Below, piece by piece: positions 1 to 6,509 of a DNA stretch of 18,578 nucleotides. The notes beneath the pieces are model-generated. The model was not told where the DNA came from. It saw nothing but the letters and a program-made list of their open reading frames with translations, and searched no databases. Origin of the DNA: an uncultured Ruminococcus sp. Lineage in GTDB: Bacteria; Bacillota; Clostridia; Oscillospirales; Ruminococcaceae. The stretch is taken from assembly GCA_946404705.1 (NCBI GenBank), contig CAMJES010000012.1:1-18578 (forward strand), read 5' to 3'. The translations under genes were made by a program, and so were the position numbers. Numbering within the stretch: position 1 is the stretch's first letter; the number at the start of each line of letters is the position of its first letter.

Positions 1-51
1 TGGATTATTCTATCTGTCGTCTTTGTCTATAGAACGGTTTGGAATTAGTAT
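1..51 (+). repeat. Right end of a MITE-like palindromic repeat (copy 1, cut by the window edge)
   Basis: These 51 bases match the right arm of the complete element at 1237-1411, with only three differences over 51 positions. Both end in GGAATTAGTAT. The left part lies outside the window. The copy is in the same orientation as copy 2, so cmk sits between two direct copies of the element. No coding capacity is visible. Confidence 0.8.
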
Positions 52-98
52 TAAACGCAATTTGATTGATTTTCTGCAATCAATTCGGTGAAATACAC

Positions 99-132
99 TA
101 ATTCCGCATTACGCATTCCGAATTCCGAATTA
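99..132. repeat. Short intergenic GGAATTC/GGAATGC repeat, copy A
   Basis: Read on the minus strand this is a run of related 7-8 base units (GGAATTC, GGAATTC, GGAATGC, GTAATGC, GGAATT). A close relative lies at 3714-3745, downstream of the surface-protein gene. The two copies are in opposite orientation relative to the plus strand. Low-complexity repeats of this kind are often scattered between genes in gut Clostridia. No function can be assigned. Confidence 0.6.
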
Positions 133-196
133 AATCAAACGGGTTTCCGCCCCCTACAAAATATGGATTTGAGTAAAAACGAAAGAGGTATTCAAA

Positions 197-883
197 ATGG
201 CAAAGGTATATAACATCGCAATTGACGGCCCTGCAGGTGCAGGAAAAAGCACGATAGCAAAGGCTGCCGCAAAGCAGCTCGGCTTCATCTATGTTGACAC
301 GGGTGCGCTTTACAGAGCGGTCGCACTTGAAATGATGTCGAGGGGCATTTCGCCGAATGATAAGGAAAGGGTCATTGCCGAGCTGGAAAAGTTTGGTGAC
401 GGATATTTCTCTCTGCGCTTTATTGACGGCGTTCAGCACGTTTTTTCGGGCGAAAAGGACGTTTCGAGCATGATACGCACCCCCGAGGTTTCAATGGGAG
501 CGTCTGCGGTTTCGGCTATCCCCGAGGTGAGAAAATTTCTGTTCGAGCTGCAGCGTGACATTGCGGCGAAAAACAGCGTTATTATGGACGGTCGTGACAT
601 CGGCACGGTCGTACTGCCGAACGCCGACTTGAAGATATTTCTCACGGCTTCTGCGGAAGTCCGAGCAGAGCGCCGCTTCAAGGAGCTTGCCGAAAAGCCC
701 GACTGCCCGACATACGAGCAGGTGCTTTCTGATATCAAGCAGCGTGATTACAACGATATGCACCGTGAAACCTCTCCCTTGAAGCAGGCTGATGACGCTG
801 TCCTTGCGGATACCTCCGAGCTTGATCTTGACGGTGCAATAGCTCTTATAATTTCGATGATAAAGGAAAAATGTGCGCTGTAA
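197..883 (+). CDS. cmk: Cytidylate kinase
   Basis: This 228-residue protein is a cytosolic nucleoside monophosphate kinase that phosphorylates CMP and dCMP to the diphosphates with ATP, in pyrimidine salvage and nucleotide supply. The P-loop is at residues 11-19 (GPAGAGKST). It is followed by the DTGALYRA motif at residues 34-41, typical of the CMP-binding region, and by DGRDIGT near residues 131-137, the family signature. A Lid-type arginine-rich stretch (RAERRFKEL) follows. The length fits the bacterial family of about 220-230 residues. The start at 197 has an AGAGG-type ribosome site about 9 bases upstream. No promoter is clear in the repeat-rich upstream DNA. The gene lies between two copies of a MITE-like repeat. 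In many Firmicutes cmk is followed by plsC or ispH; here no recognisable gene follows in an operon. Confidence 0.97.
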   Translation: MAKVYNIAIDGPAGAGKSTIAKAAAKQLGFIYVDTGALYRAVALEMMSRGISPNDKERVIAELEKFGDGYFSLRFIDGVQHVFSGEKDVSSMIRTPEVSMGASAVSAIPEVRKFLFELQRDIAAKNSVIMDGRDIGTVVLPNADLKIFLTASAEVRAERRFKELAEKPDCPTYEQVLSDIKQRDYNDMHRETSPLKQADDAVLADTSELDLDGAIALIISMIKEKCAL

Positions 884-1180
884 GCGTAGATAATATGGAT
901 TTATACCGCAAAATGTATAAAAAATCAGAAAAGTATTGTGCAATTATACAAATCTATGCAAGAAATGAAAAATTTTCGACTTTTGGATTGTATTATAAGT
1001 GTAAAGGGTGCGCAGAACGTTTAAAACAATTGTGGGATTTTGCTTTGACCGAATGCGCACTGCTTTACAGCAAGCATTTCGTTGAAAACGGCACGGCATA
1101 ACTGTTCACAACCAAAAGCCAAAGCCATGATTTACCTTTAAAGTGAGATTTTATTCAACGAAAAATAAGGGAAATGTCTG
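884..1180. other. Gap downstream of cmk with one doubtful open frame
   Basis: A 76-codon open frame (871-1101, plus) overlaps the end of cmk by 13 bases and has an AAGGA-like site just upstream of its ATG. That site also codes for the last residues of cmk. The predicted peptide is rich in Lys, Tyr and Cys, has no recognisable domain, signal peptide or membrane segment, and is probably not a gene (about 0.2). Nothing else, RNA or promoter, is clear until the hairpins at 1185-1232. Confidence 0.4.
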
Positions 1181-1184
1181 ACCC

Positions 1185-1232
1185 TCGGTTTCCTGCAGAT
1201 CCTCGGAAACCGTTCGTTTTCGGGGATTTTTT
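1185..1232 (+). terminator. Terminator with an overlapping alternative hairpin, downstream of cmk
   Basis: An imperfect stem from about 1199 to 1226, ending in CGGGGA followed by six T residues, looks like a Rho-independent terminator. Its 5' arm contains GGAAACCG (1205-1212), which can instead pair perfectly with CGGTTTCC at 1185-1192. The two hairpins exclude each other, as in attenuators. The simplest reading is the end of the cmk transcript. Confidence 0.55.
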
Positions 1233-1236
1233 GCTG

Positions 1237-1411
1237 ATACTAATTCCAAAGCAACCTATAGACAAATCTTCGGATAAAATAATCCAATTCTGCGTCAAGC
1301 TCCCTTGAAAGGCGGCAGCCTACTTGCGGTCGCTCTCCAAGGTAAACAAGTTTACCTACTTGGATTATTCTATCTGTCGGCTTTGCCTATAGAACGATTT
1401 GGAATTAGTAT
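1237..1411. mobile_element. MITE-like palindromic element (copy 2, complete)
   Basis: This is a 175-base element whose ends are long imperfect inverted repeats. The left arm (about 1237-1287) begins ATACTAATTCC and the right arm (about 1360-1411) ends GGAATTAGTAT. The outer 14 bases of the two arms are perfectly complementary, and further matched blocks run inward over about 50 bases. Inside lies another perfect dyad, GGTAAAC-AA-GTTTACC (1341-1356). It encodes no transposase. The right arm is 94% identical to positions 1-51. Small size, terminal inverted repeats and more than one copy fit a non-autonomous element mobilised in trans. The right end may supply a -35 (TTGGAA, 1399-1404) with a weak -10 (TATATC, 1421-1426) for the surface-protein gene; that is inference. 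Confidence 0.7.
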
Positions 1412-1468
1412 AAGAATGGGTATATCGTTTTCCCGAAAGTGACGGACAAAAGAAAGGAGCATAATCAA

Positions 1469-3712
1469 ATGAAAACTAAAGCAACAAAAAAAATCGCGGC
1501 AGCGGCAATGGCAGTAATGTTAGCAGTCGGAACGGGTGCATTGCCTGCTTTGGCAGAGGTGAAAACTGCACTTAGTCTGTCGGCTACGCAGACTGCTGAG
1601 CAAAAGGATATGAAGGAGGCTCTCACCGCTGTAAAAAAGCGCGTGACGATACCCGAACGGCTCACCGAGTTCAAGTACAGCACATCGACAAAATACGGAA
1701 CGGAATGTTTCGACTTCACTTGGAGAGATAAGGAGTATAAGGAAACTATCCAGATCTCCTATGCAAACGGTGTGATTCTCTCTTACAATTACAATGATAA
1801 CCGCAATGCCGATAATAAAGAGGTAAAGCAGAGCTTTGCAAAGCTTACCGATGAAAAGCTGCTTGAAGCCGCAAAAAAACATATAAAGCAGCTCAATCCC
1901 GACATTTACAGCAAGGTAAAGTTCAAAGTAAACAGAATAGACCTTTTCGGTGATAATGCAACGGTTTCCTTCGACCGTGTTGAAAACGGTATCGCTGTTG
2001 AAGGAAACGGCGGAAGCATAACCTTGAACAAAAACACGGGCGAGCTTGTTTCAATGGGCGTTGAATGGTTCTGGAACGGCACAAAATTTGAAAAAAGCTC
2101 AACAAGGCTCTCTGCCGATAAGGCAAAGGCAAAGTATAAAGAGCTTACAACGCTTACGCCTATTTACCGCATTATTGATGAATATAACGAAAAAACAGGA
2201 AAATCGGAGCAGAAAGCTGTTATTCTCTATATTCCCGATTTCAGCGATGAGATAGACGCATTTACGGGCAAGCCTTCGACAATTTGGGACGATATGCATA
2301 ATGACAAAGGCAGCAGGACGTTCAGCTATTACTACTTTAACGAATTGACTGCTGAGGAGGCTACGGACGATTGCGATACAGAGGCAGGAGTGGGATTTAC
2401 CGAGGCTGAGCTTAAAGAGATCGAAGCGGATAAGAATATGCTCAAAAAGGACGAGATAACCGCCCTGCTCAATAAGTGCAAATACACCAAGATGCCCGAC
2501 TATGTCAAGCTGCAGAACGCTAACCTTTATAAGAACGAGGAAACGGAAGAGTATTTCTATGATATCACATACATCGGCGGAGAGGATGAAGCTGTCGACG
2601 TCGAAGAGGTCATGGACGAAGACGACAATGTTGTTTCATACTCAAATGTAACAACAGCCAAAGAACCGTATTTCTATATGTATGTAAAGCTCAACGCTAA
2701 AACAGGCGAGGTTCTGCAGTTCAATAAGAACGTATCAAAAAATTATGATGACACCAAGGCTTATCCGGTAAAGTCGAATGCAAAGATCGCCGAAGCTGCC
2801 GCAAAGTATTATTACGGTGATGTTTTCGGTGAATATAAGGCTGACGAGGGCAACAGCGCAATTGCGGATTATACAATTGACAAGGACGGCAATAAGCATT
2901 ATTGGAAAACCTCAAGAGTGTATAAGTTCACCAGATATGTCAACGGAGTACAGGTCGAGGGTGATGCTATCAGTATCAATGTTGATAAAACGGGTGAGGT
3001 TCTGTCTATTTCGAAGCATTATACCGATGTAAAATTCCCGTCCGTACCCGAATTCAGCAAGGATAAGGCATTTGAGCAGCTGTTTAAGCAGATAAAGCTC
3101 AACCTCTATTATGACGGTTACTACAAACCCGACGGAACGGTAAAGACCTACCTGCTTTATGATATCAACAGCTATATACTTGACAGCAAGTACAGAGTTG
3201 TCAGCTGGGATGGAACGGTACTTCCTGCGGAAAAAGATGATGATACCGCATATACCGATATCAAGGGAATAGCAGAGGAAACAGCAATAACCACGCTCGC
3301 GCGCTACGGAATTACGCTTGAAAGTGAGAATGGAAAGTTCAATCCGAACGGAAAGCTCACCGATAAGGAGTTTGCGGCTGTCGTATATAAAGCAACGCGC
3401 AACTATGTACCGTATTATATTGAGTGCGGCAATTATAAGCAGGAAGAAGCAGAAAAAATGCTCACACGCAAGGAAGCCGCAAAGGTGTTTGTTGATATAT
3501 ACGGCGGCTCGGACTATGCCGAACTCAAGGGAATATACCGTTCACCGTTCACGGACGTTGCGACCTCCGATGAATATGTCGGATATATCGCAATAGCGAA
3601 AGCACTCGGCTTTGCAAGTGCAGACAGCAACGGAAACTATAATCCCGATAAAACAGTTACAAGAGCGCAGGCAATGCAGATGCTTTATAACTACATAAAA
3701 AGGCTGAAATAA
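1469..3712 (+). CDS. Secreted YcdB/YcdC-repeat protein with C-terminal SLH domains
   Basis: This 747-residue protein probably sits on the cell surface. The start at 1469 is chosen because it follows a good AAAGGAG site and begins a classical Sec signal peptide: Lys-rich N-terminus, hydrophobic Ala-rich core and a cleavage region near ALAE. An upstream GTG at 1439 would add ten polar residues and lacks a site. Two PepSY/YcdB-like repeats are visible at about residues 120-240 and 437-520, each with the pattern 'R.(V/E)NG(I/V).VEG....(I/V)N..TGE(L/V)'. The last 150 residues (about 594-747) contain SLH-type segments, the clearest at about 689-743 (FTDV...Y...A...G...G......P....TRAQA..ML). SLH domains anchor proteins to wall-linked polymers. 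The middle is acidic (EEATDD, EEVMDEDD). The role of YcdB repeats is not settled; inhibition or folding of exported enzymes has been suggested for PepSY domains. The gene appears monocistronic and has a MITE just upstream. Confidence 0.85.
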   Translation: MKTKATKKIAAAAMAVMLAVGTGALPALAEVKTALSLSATQTAEQKDMKEALTAVKKRVTIPERLTEFKYSTSTKYGTECFDFTWRDKEYKETIQISYANGVILSYNYNDNRNADNKEVKQSFAKLTDEKLLEAAKKHIKQLNPDIYSKVKFKVNRIDLFGDNATVSFDRVENGIAVEGNGGSITLNKNTGELVSMGVEWFWNGTKFEKSSTRLSADKAKAKYKELTTLTPIYRIIDEYNEKTGKSEQKAVILYIPDFSDEIDAFTGKPSTIWDDMHNDKGSRTFSYYYFNELTAEEATDDCDTEAGVGFTEAELKEIEADKNMLKKDEITALLNKCKYTKMPDYVKLQNANLYKNEETEEYFYDITYIGGEDEAVDVEEVMDEDDNVVSYSNVTTAKEPYFYMYVKLNAKTGEVLQFNKNVSKNYDDTKAYPVKSNAKIAEAAAKYYYGDVFGEYKADEGNSAIADYTIDKDGNKHYWKTSRVYKFTRYVNGVQVEGDAISINVDKTGEVLSISKHYTDVKFPSVPEFSKDKAFEQLFKQIKLNLYYDGYYKPDGTVKTYLLYDINSYILDSKYRVVSWDGTVLPAEKDDDTAYTDIKGIAEETAITTLARYGITLESENGKFNPNGKLTDKEFAAVVYKATRNYVPYYIECGNYKQEEAEKMLTRKEAAKVFVDIYGGSDYAELKGIYRSPFTDVATSDEYVGYIAIAKALGFASADSNGNYNPDKTVTRAQAMQMLYNYIKRLK

Positions 3713-3713
3713 A

Positions 3714-3745
3714 ATGCGGAATTCGGAATGCAGAATGCGGAATTG
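3714..3745. repeat. Short intergenic GGAATTC/GGAATGC repeat, copy B
   Basis: Units GCGGAATT, CGGAATGC, AGAATGC and GGAATT follow one another directly after the stop codon of the surface-protein gene. The run matches copy A at 99-132 in inverted orientation. No terminator with a strong T-run is visible between this gene and the antisense promoter at 3838; a weak stem (about 3749-3773, ending GCGTTTT) is the only candidate. Confidence 0.6.
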
Positions 3746-3837
3746 CCGTTAAAACCGCGAAGCGCCGAGCGTTTTGACCCGACATCGTATGAACAGCTAT
3801 GCACGGGAAAACGACAATTGTTGTTTCATAAAAAAAC

Positions 3838-3866
3838 TTGACATATCGTTTAAAATGACTTATAAT
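3838..3866 (+). promoter_or_regulatory. Consensus sigma-A promoter of the antisense small RNA
   Basis: A perfect -35 (TTGACA, 3838-3843) and a perfect -10 (TATAAT, 3861-3866) are separated by exactly 17 bases. Transcription is expected to start near 3873. No plus-strand reading frame with a ribosome site follows. The transcript runs straight into two hairpins, so the promoter most likely drives a non-coding RNA. Confidence 0.85.
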
Positions 3867-3872
3867 ATAAAC

Positions 3873-3960
3873 AAAGAGAGCATACCGATAGACGGTCGCT
3901 CCCAATAGTTGGTTAAAAGATATAACCGCCAAGTTGGTAGCTCGGGCGGTTATTTCTTTT
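3873..3960 (+). ncRNA. Putative antisense RNA (type I antitoxin) convergent to a 28-residue peptide gene
   Basis: The RNA of about 85-90 bases predicted from the promoter at 3838-3866 would fold into two stem-loops. The first spans about 3876-3901 (GAGAGC.ACCG paired with CGGT.GCTC). The second is a 9-base-pair stem, ATAACCGCC (3922-3930) with GGCGGTTAT (3945-3953), followed by a T-rich tract, as in a terminator. The 14-base loop contains TTGG, which fits the YUNR U-turn motif common in fast-pairing antisense RNAs. The RNA overlaps the last codons and 3' untranslated region of the minus-strand peptide gene, and the same inverted repeat can serve as terminator for both directions. Convergent promoters with a shared bidirectional terminator are also the design of the Fst/par type I toxin-antitoxin loci. 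The RNA itself is inferred from promoter and structure. Confidence 0.7.
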
Positions 3961-4036
3961 TATTATTGCTATTCTGCATTAACTGTATAACAGCGCAAAT
4001 AAGTAAACCTAAAGTAAGTACCTCAAGAATTCCCAT
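3950..4036 (-). CDS. 28-residue hydrophobic peptide, putative holin-like type I toxin
   Basis: The frame reads MGILEVLTLGLLICAVIQLM followed by QNSNNKKK and a stop. It has one hydrophobic segment of about 17 residues and a polar, lysine-rich C-terminus, the usual layout of small membrane toxins of Gram-positive type I systems (Fst-like and 'putative holin-like toxin' peptides). A Shine-Dalgarno site, AGGGG (4046-4050), lies 9 bases upstream of the ATG, inside the 3' arm of a strong hairpin. The stop codon lies in the stem of the shared terminator. A convergent small RNA promoter faces the gene. The expected action is insertion into the cytoplasmic membrane when the peptide is over-produced. 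Toxicity is inferred from architecture, and the size is below normal gene-calling limits. Confidence 0.7.
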   Translation of the reverse strand: MGILEVLTLGLLICAVIQLMQNSNNKKK

Positions 4037-4040
4037 AGCA

Positions 4041-4069
4041 AAAATCCCCTGCAAAAACTTGCAGGGGAT
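4041..4069 (-). terminator. Phosphoglucomutase terminator that also forms the toxin mRNA 5' hairpin
   Basis: Read on the minus strand, an 11-base-pair perfect stem (4059-4069 with 4044-4054, tetraloop) is followed by five T residues, 20 bases after the phosphoglucomutase stop codon. It is a textbook intrinsic terminator. Its 3' arm also carries the Shine-Dalgarno site (AGGGG) of the 28-residue peptide, so transcripts that include the full stem would have that site paired. Confidence 0.85.
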
Positions 4070-4070
4070 A

Positions 4071-4099
4071 ATTTTATATCATTCCACTTTAGAATCCAA
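4071..4099 (-). promoter_or_regulatory. Possible promoter of the small peptide gene, inside the 3' end of the phosphoglucomutase gene
   Basis: On the minus strand, TTGGAT (4099-4094) and TAAAAT (4076-4071) are spaced by 17 bases. An overlapping extended -10, TGATATAAA, is also present. Transcription would begin at about 4064-4069, at the base of the hairpin holding the ribosome site. Without this promoter the peptide would depend on read-through of the phosphoglucomutase terminator. Confidence 0.5.
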
Positions 4100-5807
4100 G
4101 TATCGCTTTAAAGCTGTCAGCGATCTTTGTCTGGAGCGCATCTGCTTCTGCCTGTGTTTTGCCGGTCGTTGTGTAGTATGCCTTGATCTTCGGTTCTGTA
4201 CCTGAGGGACGGATAACTACCGATGCGCCGTCTGTAAGTGTGAATGTGAGAACATCGGACTTCGGAAGTGTTATCATTGTCTTTGCGCCGCTTGCGGTAT
4301 CGGTTGAGGTGCTTGCGATATAGTCGTCAAAGCGTGTAACCGTAAGTCCGCCGATCTCCTTCGGTGTATTTGTACGGAGTCCGCTCATGATCTCCTTCAT
4401 TCTTTCCATGCCGCTTGCGCCCTCGCAGGTGAACGACTGCTGGGAGTGCTTATAAACGCCGTACTTATTGTACATATTCTCTCTTGCTTGAAGAAGTGTG
4501 ATACCCTGTGTACGGTAGAATGCTGCCATTTCACAGATAAGCATTGATGCAACAACTGCGTCCTTATCTCTTACATAAGAGCCTGCAAGGTAGCCGTAGC
4601 TCTCTTCAAAGCCGAAGATATAGCGGTTTTCTTCGCCCTTTGCTTCAAGGAAGCCGATCTGCTCGCCGATGAACTTGAAGCCTGTGAGGACGTTTATCAT
4701 CTTTACGCCGTAGTTATCGGCAATTTTCTGCGCGATATCTGTTGTAACGATAGTCTTAACTGCGATAGGATCGGTAGGCATTGTGCCGAGCTTAGTTCTT
4801 TCGCAGCAGATATATTCGAGAAGCATTGCTCCGACTTCGTTTCCCGTGAAAAGAACATATCCGTTATCGGAGGGAACTGCGATACCGACACGGTCGCAGT
4901 CGGGGTCTGTTGCAAGCAGGAGGTCGGGCTTTACTGTTTCGCAAAGCTTAAGTCCGAGTTCAAGAGCTTCCTTTATCTCGGGGTTCGGGAAAGGACAAGT
5001 TGTGAAGTTGCCGTTAGGATATTCCTGCTCGGGAACGACTGTAACTTCCTTGATGCCGATCTTGTCGAGGATAGCACGAACGGGCTTGTTGCCTGTGCCG
5101 TTGAGCGGAGTGTAAACAACTTTAAGTCCGCTTGAAGCAACGAGGTCGGTGTGTATGCCCTGCTTTGAAACGTTATCGAGATAGCTGTCGATAACGTCCT
5201 TGCCTATATAGCTGATAGTTCCGTCAGCAACGCCCTGCTCAAAGTCAATGAACTTTGCGCCGCCGAACATCGGAACGCTGTTGATATTCTTAAGCACGAT
5301 CTCAGCTGCGCCGAGTGTGAGCTGGCAGCCGTCCGAGCCGTAAACCTTGTAGCCGTTGTACTTTGCAGGGTTGTGGCTTGCGGTAATAACGATACCTGCG
5401 CTGCACTTCAATGCTCTTACAGCGTAAGAAAGCATCGGTGTAGGCATAAGCTCGGAGTAGATATGTACCTTGATGCCGTTTGCAGCAAGTACGGAAGCGG
5501 CAGTTTTAGCAAAAACGTCCGACTTGATTCTGCTGTCGTAAGCGATAGCAACGGACGGATTTGAGGGGAATGCTTCCTTAACATAGTCCGCAAGACCCTG
5601 AGTAGCGCGTCTGATAGTGTATATATTCATTCTGTATGCGCCTGCGCCGATAACGCCGCGAAGGCCGCCCGTACCGAATTCAAGGTCGCGGTAGAATCTA
5701 TCTTTGATGGCTTCGTCATCGCCTGCGATGGATTTAAGCTCGGTCTGAAGATCGGGGTCGTCAACAGCCTTTTCGCACCAGAGTTCATAAAGTTCTTTTT
5801 CGTTCAT
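4089..5807 (-). CDS. pgcA: Phospho-sugar mutase (phosphoglucomutase/phosphomannomutase family)
   Basis: The 572-residue cytosolic enzyme interconverts hexose 1- and 6-phosphates, most likely alpha-glucose phosphates, linking glycolysis to UDP-glucose, wall polymer and glycogen synthesis. All four family signatures are present: the phosphoserine loop TASHNP with Ser144, the Mg2+ loop DPDCDR at 301-306, the sugar-specificity loop GFEESYG at 399-405, and the phosphate-binding loop RPSGTEPK at 533-540. The N-terminal FGTGGLRG (44-51) is typical of the long PgcA-type group found in Firmicutes. The length of about 570 residues fits that group. A GAGGTGAA site precedes the ATG. The gene has its own promoter (5887-5915) and terminator, so it is monocistronic. 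The GFEES loop favours glucose; mannose use cannot be excluded. Confidence 0.95.
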   Translation of the reverse strand: MNEKELYELWCEKAVDDPDLQTELKSIAGDDEAIKDRFYRDLEFGTGGLRGVIGAGAYRMNIYTIRRATQGLADYVKEAFPSNPSVAIAYDSRIKSDVFAKTAASVLAANGIKVHIYSELMPTPMLSYAVRALKCSAGIVITASHNPAKYNGYKVYGSDGCQLTLGAAEIVLKNINSVPMFGGAKFIDFEQGVADGTISYIGKDVIDSYLDNVSKQGIHTDLVASSGLKVVYTPLNGTGNKPVRAILDKIGIKEVTVVPEQEYPNGNFTTCPFPNPEIKEALELGLKLCETVKPDLLLATDPDCDRVGIAVPSDNGYVLFTGNEVGAMLLEYICCERTKLGTMPTDPIAVKTIVTTDIAQKIADNYGVKMINVLTGFKFIGEQIGFLEAKGEENRYIFGFEESYGYLAGSYVRDKDAVVASMLICEMAAFYRTQGITLLQARENMYNKYGVYKHSQQSFTCEGASGMERMKEIMSGLRTNTPKEIGGLTVTRFDDYIASTSTDTASGAKTMITLPKSDVLTFTLTDGASVVIRPSGTEPKIKAYYTTTGKTQAEADALQTKIADSFKAILGF

Positions 5808-5886
5808 AATGCTTCACCTCATAAAAAAGTTGATGTTTATACCGCAATTATGTCTGTTTGCGTTTTTGCGGAATTTCTCAAAATAA

Positions 5887-5915
5887 ATTATAGCATACAC
5901 AAATACAAAAATCAA
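5887..5915 (-). promoter_or_regulatory. Promoter of the phospho-sugar mutase gene
   Basis: On the minus strand, TTGATT (5915-5910), 17 bases, then TATAAT (5892-5887), with TGC directly before the -10 as an extended element. The expected start is near 5880, giving a leader of about 70 bases before the ATG at 5807. Confidence 0.75.
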
Positions 5916-5969
5916 TGAATAATTGGTTACTAAATAAAATTTTACAACCCATACAACTATTTTAGGTTT

Positions 5970-5983
5970 GGAAAACGTTTTAC
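5970..5983. promoter_or_regulatory. Dyad between divergent promoters, possible operator
   Basis: GGAAAACGTTTTAC is an inverted repeat centred on CG (AAAACGTTTT perfect, outer pair G-C). It lies between the mutase promoter and the promoter at 6030. It recalls LacI/CcpA-family operators but does not fit the CcpA cre consensus well: the outer TG/CA positions are off. The regulator is unknown. Confidence 0.3.
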
Positions 5984-6029
5984 ATATTCAATTTGACTTT
6001 AATAAGATGTAGAAATAATGTATTTTTTG

Positions 6030-6059
6030 TTGACAGTATTGGATATGTTGGGGTATAAT
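6030..6059 (+). promoter_or_regulatory. Promoter of the small membrane protein gene
   Basis: Perfect TTGACA (6030-6035) and TATAAT (6054-6059) hexamers are separated by 18 bases. The start is expected near 6066, with a short leader and an AGGGG ribosome site before the ATG at 6100. Confidence 0.8.
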
Positions 6060-6099
6060 GGTATAAATAATTTCGTTTAAAAAAAATAGGGGTCTGAAA

Positions 6100-6426
6100 A
6101 TGGAAGATCTATCTCAGATAATACAAAAATCGATTGTTATTATAATTATAGCGTCATTTCTCTTCTTATTGTTGTTTCAAGCTTTTTATAAAGGCAGAAA
6201 AAGGCAGATTATCGTGTTAAAAAAACGCATAACCGAATATCAGGGGTTCAATACCACACGTTCAAAGCTTTCTTCTGTACGGCATTATACGGTCAACTGC
6301 AAATTTATTGATTCCGGCAAGTGCCGAACTTTAGGCTGCTCTTTAGGAATTTACGACGAACTTAAAGAGAATAAAAAAGCTGTTGTTGTAATTAAAATGG
6401 GGCATATTATTAAAGTCCTTAAATAA
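6100..6426 (+). CDS. Small membrane-anchored protein of unknown function
   Basis: I do not recognise this 108-residue protein. It has a single, very hydrophobic N-terminal segment at about residues 11-31 (Ile/Leu/Phe-rich), followed by a basic stretch (KGRKRQ, KKR). The positive-inside rule therefore puts the C-terminus in the cytoplasm. The C-terminal part (about 60-108) alternates in a way that suggests beta strands, with two cysteines (KCRTLGC) and a VVVIKMGHIIKVLK end. It has its own consensus promoter and an AGGGG site 10 bases before the ATG, which support it as real. It stands alone between the divergent mutase gene and the hydrolase operon, which has its own promoter. Confidence 0.75.
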   Translation: MEDLSQIIQKSIVIIIIASFLFLLLFQAFYKGRKRQIIVLKKRITEYQGFNTTRSKLSSVRHYTVNCKFIDSGKCRTLGCSLGIYDELKENKKAVVVIKMGHIIKVLK

Positions 6427-6473
6427 AAAAATCAAACGTCTGTTGAAATCTCCACGCAAGTTTACATAAATTG

Positions 6474-6502
6474 TTGCAAAAGAATTATAATAATGGTATA
6501 AT
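6474..6502 (+). promoter_or_regulatory. Promoter of the hydrolase-yifB-rluA operon
   Basis: TTGCAA (6474-6479), 17 bases, TATAAT (6497-6502), with TGG just before the -10. Transcription should start around 6509, exactly at the foot of the hairpin at 6510-6540. Confidence 0.8.
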
Positions 6503-6509
6503 TATAAAT

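Noticed and set aside
871..1101. 76-codon frame overlapping the end of cmk
   Set aside because: The AAGGA-like site is explained by cmk codons, the peptide shows no domain, and base composition drifts to intergenic AT-rich DNA. Kept only as a note in the gap entry.
3909..4205. Plus-strand frame of 98 codons covering the small peptide gene and the end of the mutase gene
   Set aside because: It runs antisense through the mutase terminator and coding sequence, its start lies within the antisense RNA, and it has no ribosome site.
5970..5983. CcpA cre site
   Set aside because: Positions outside the central CG do not give the TG...CA ends at the required distance.
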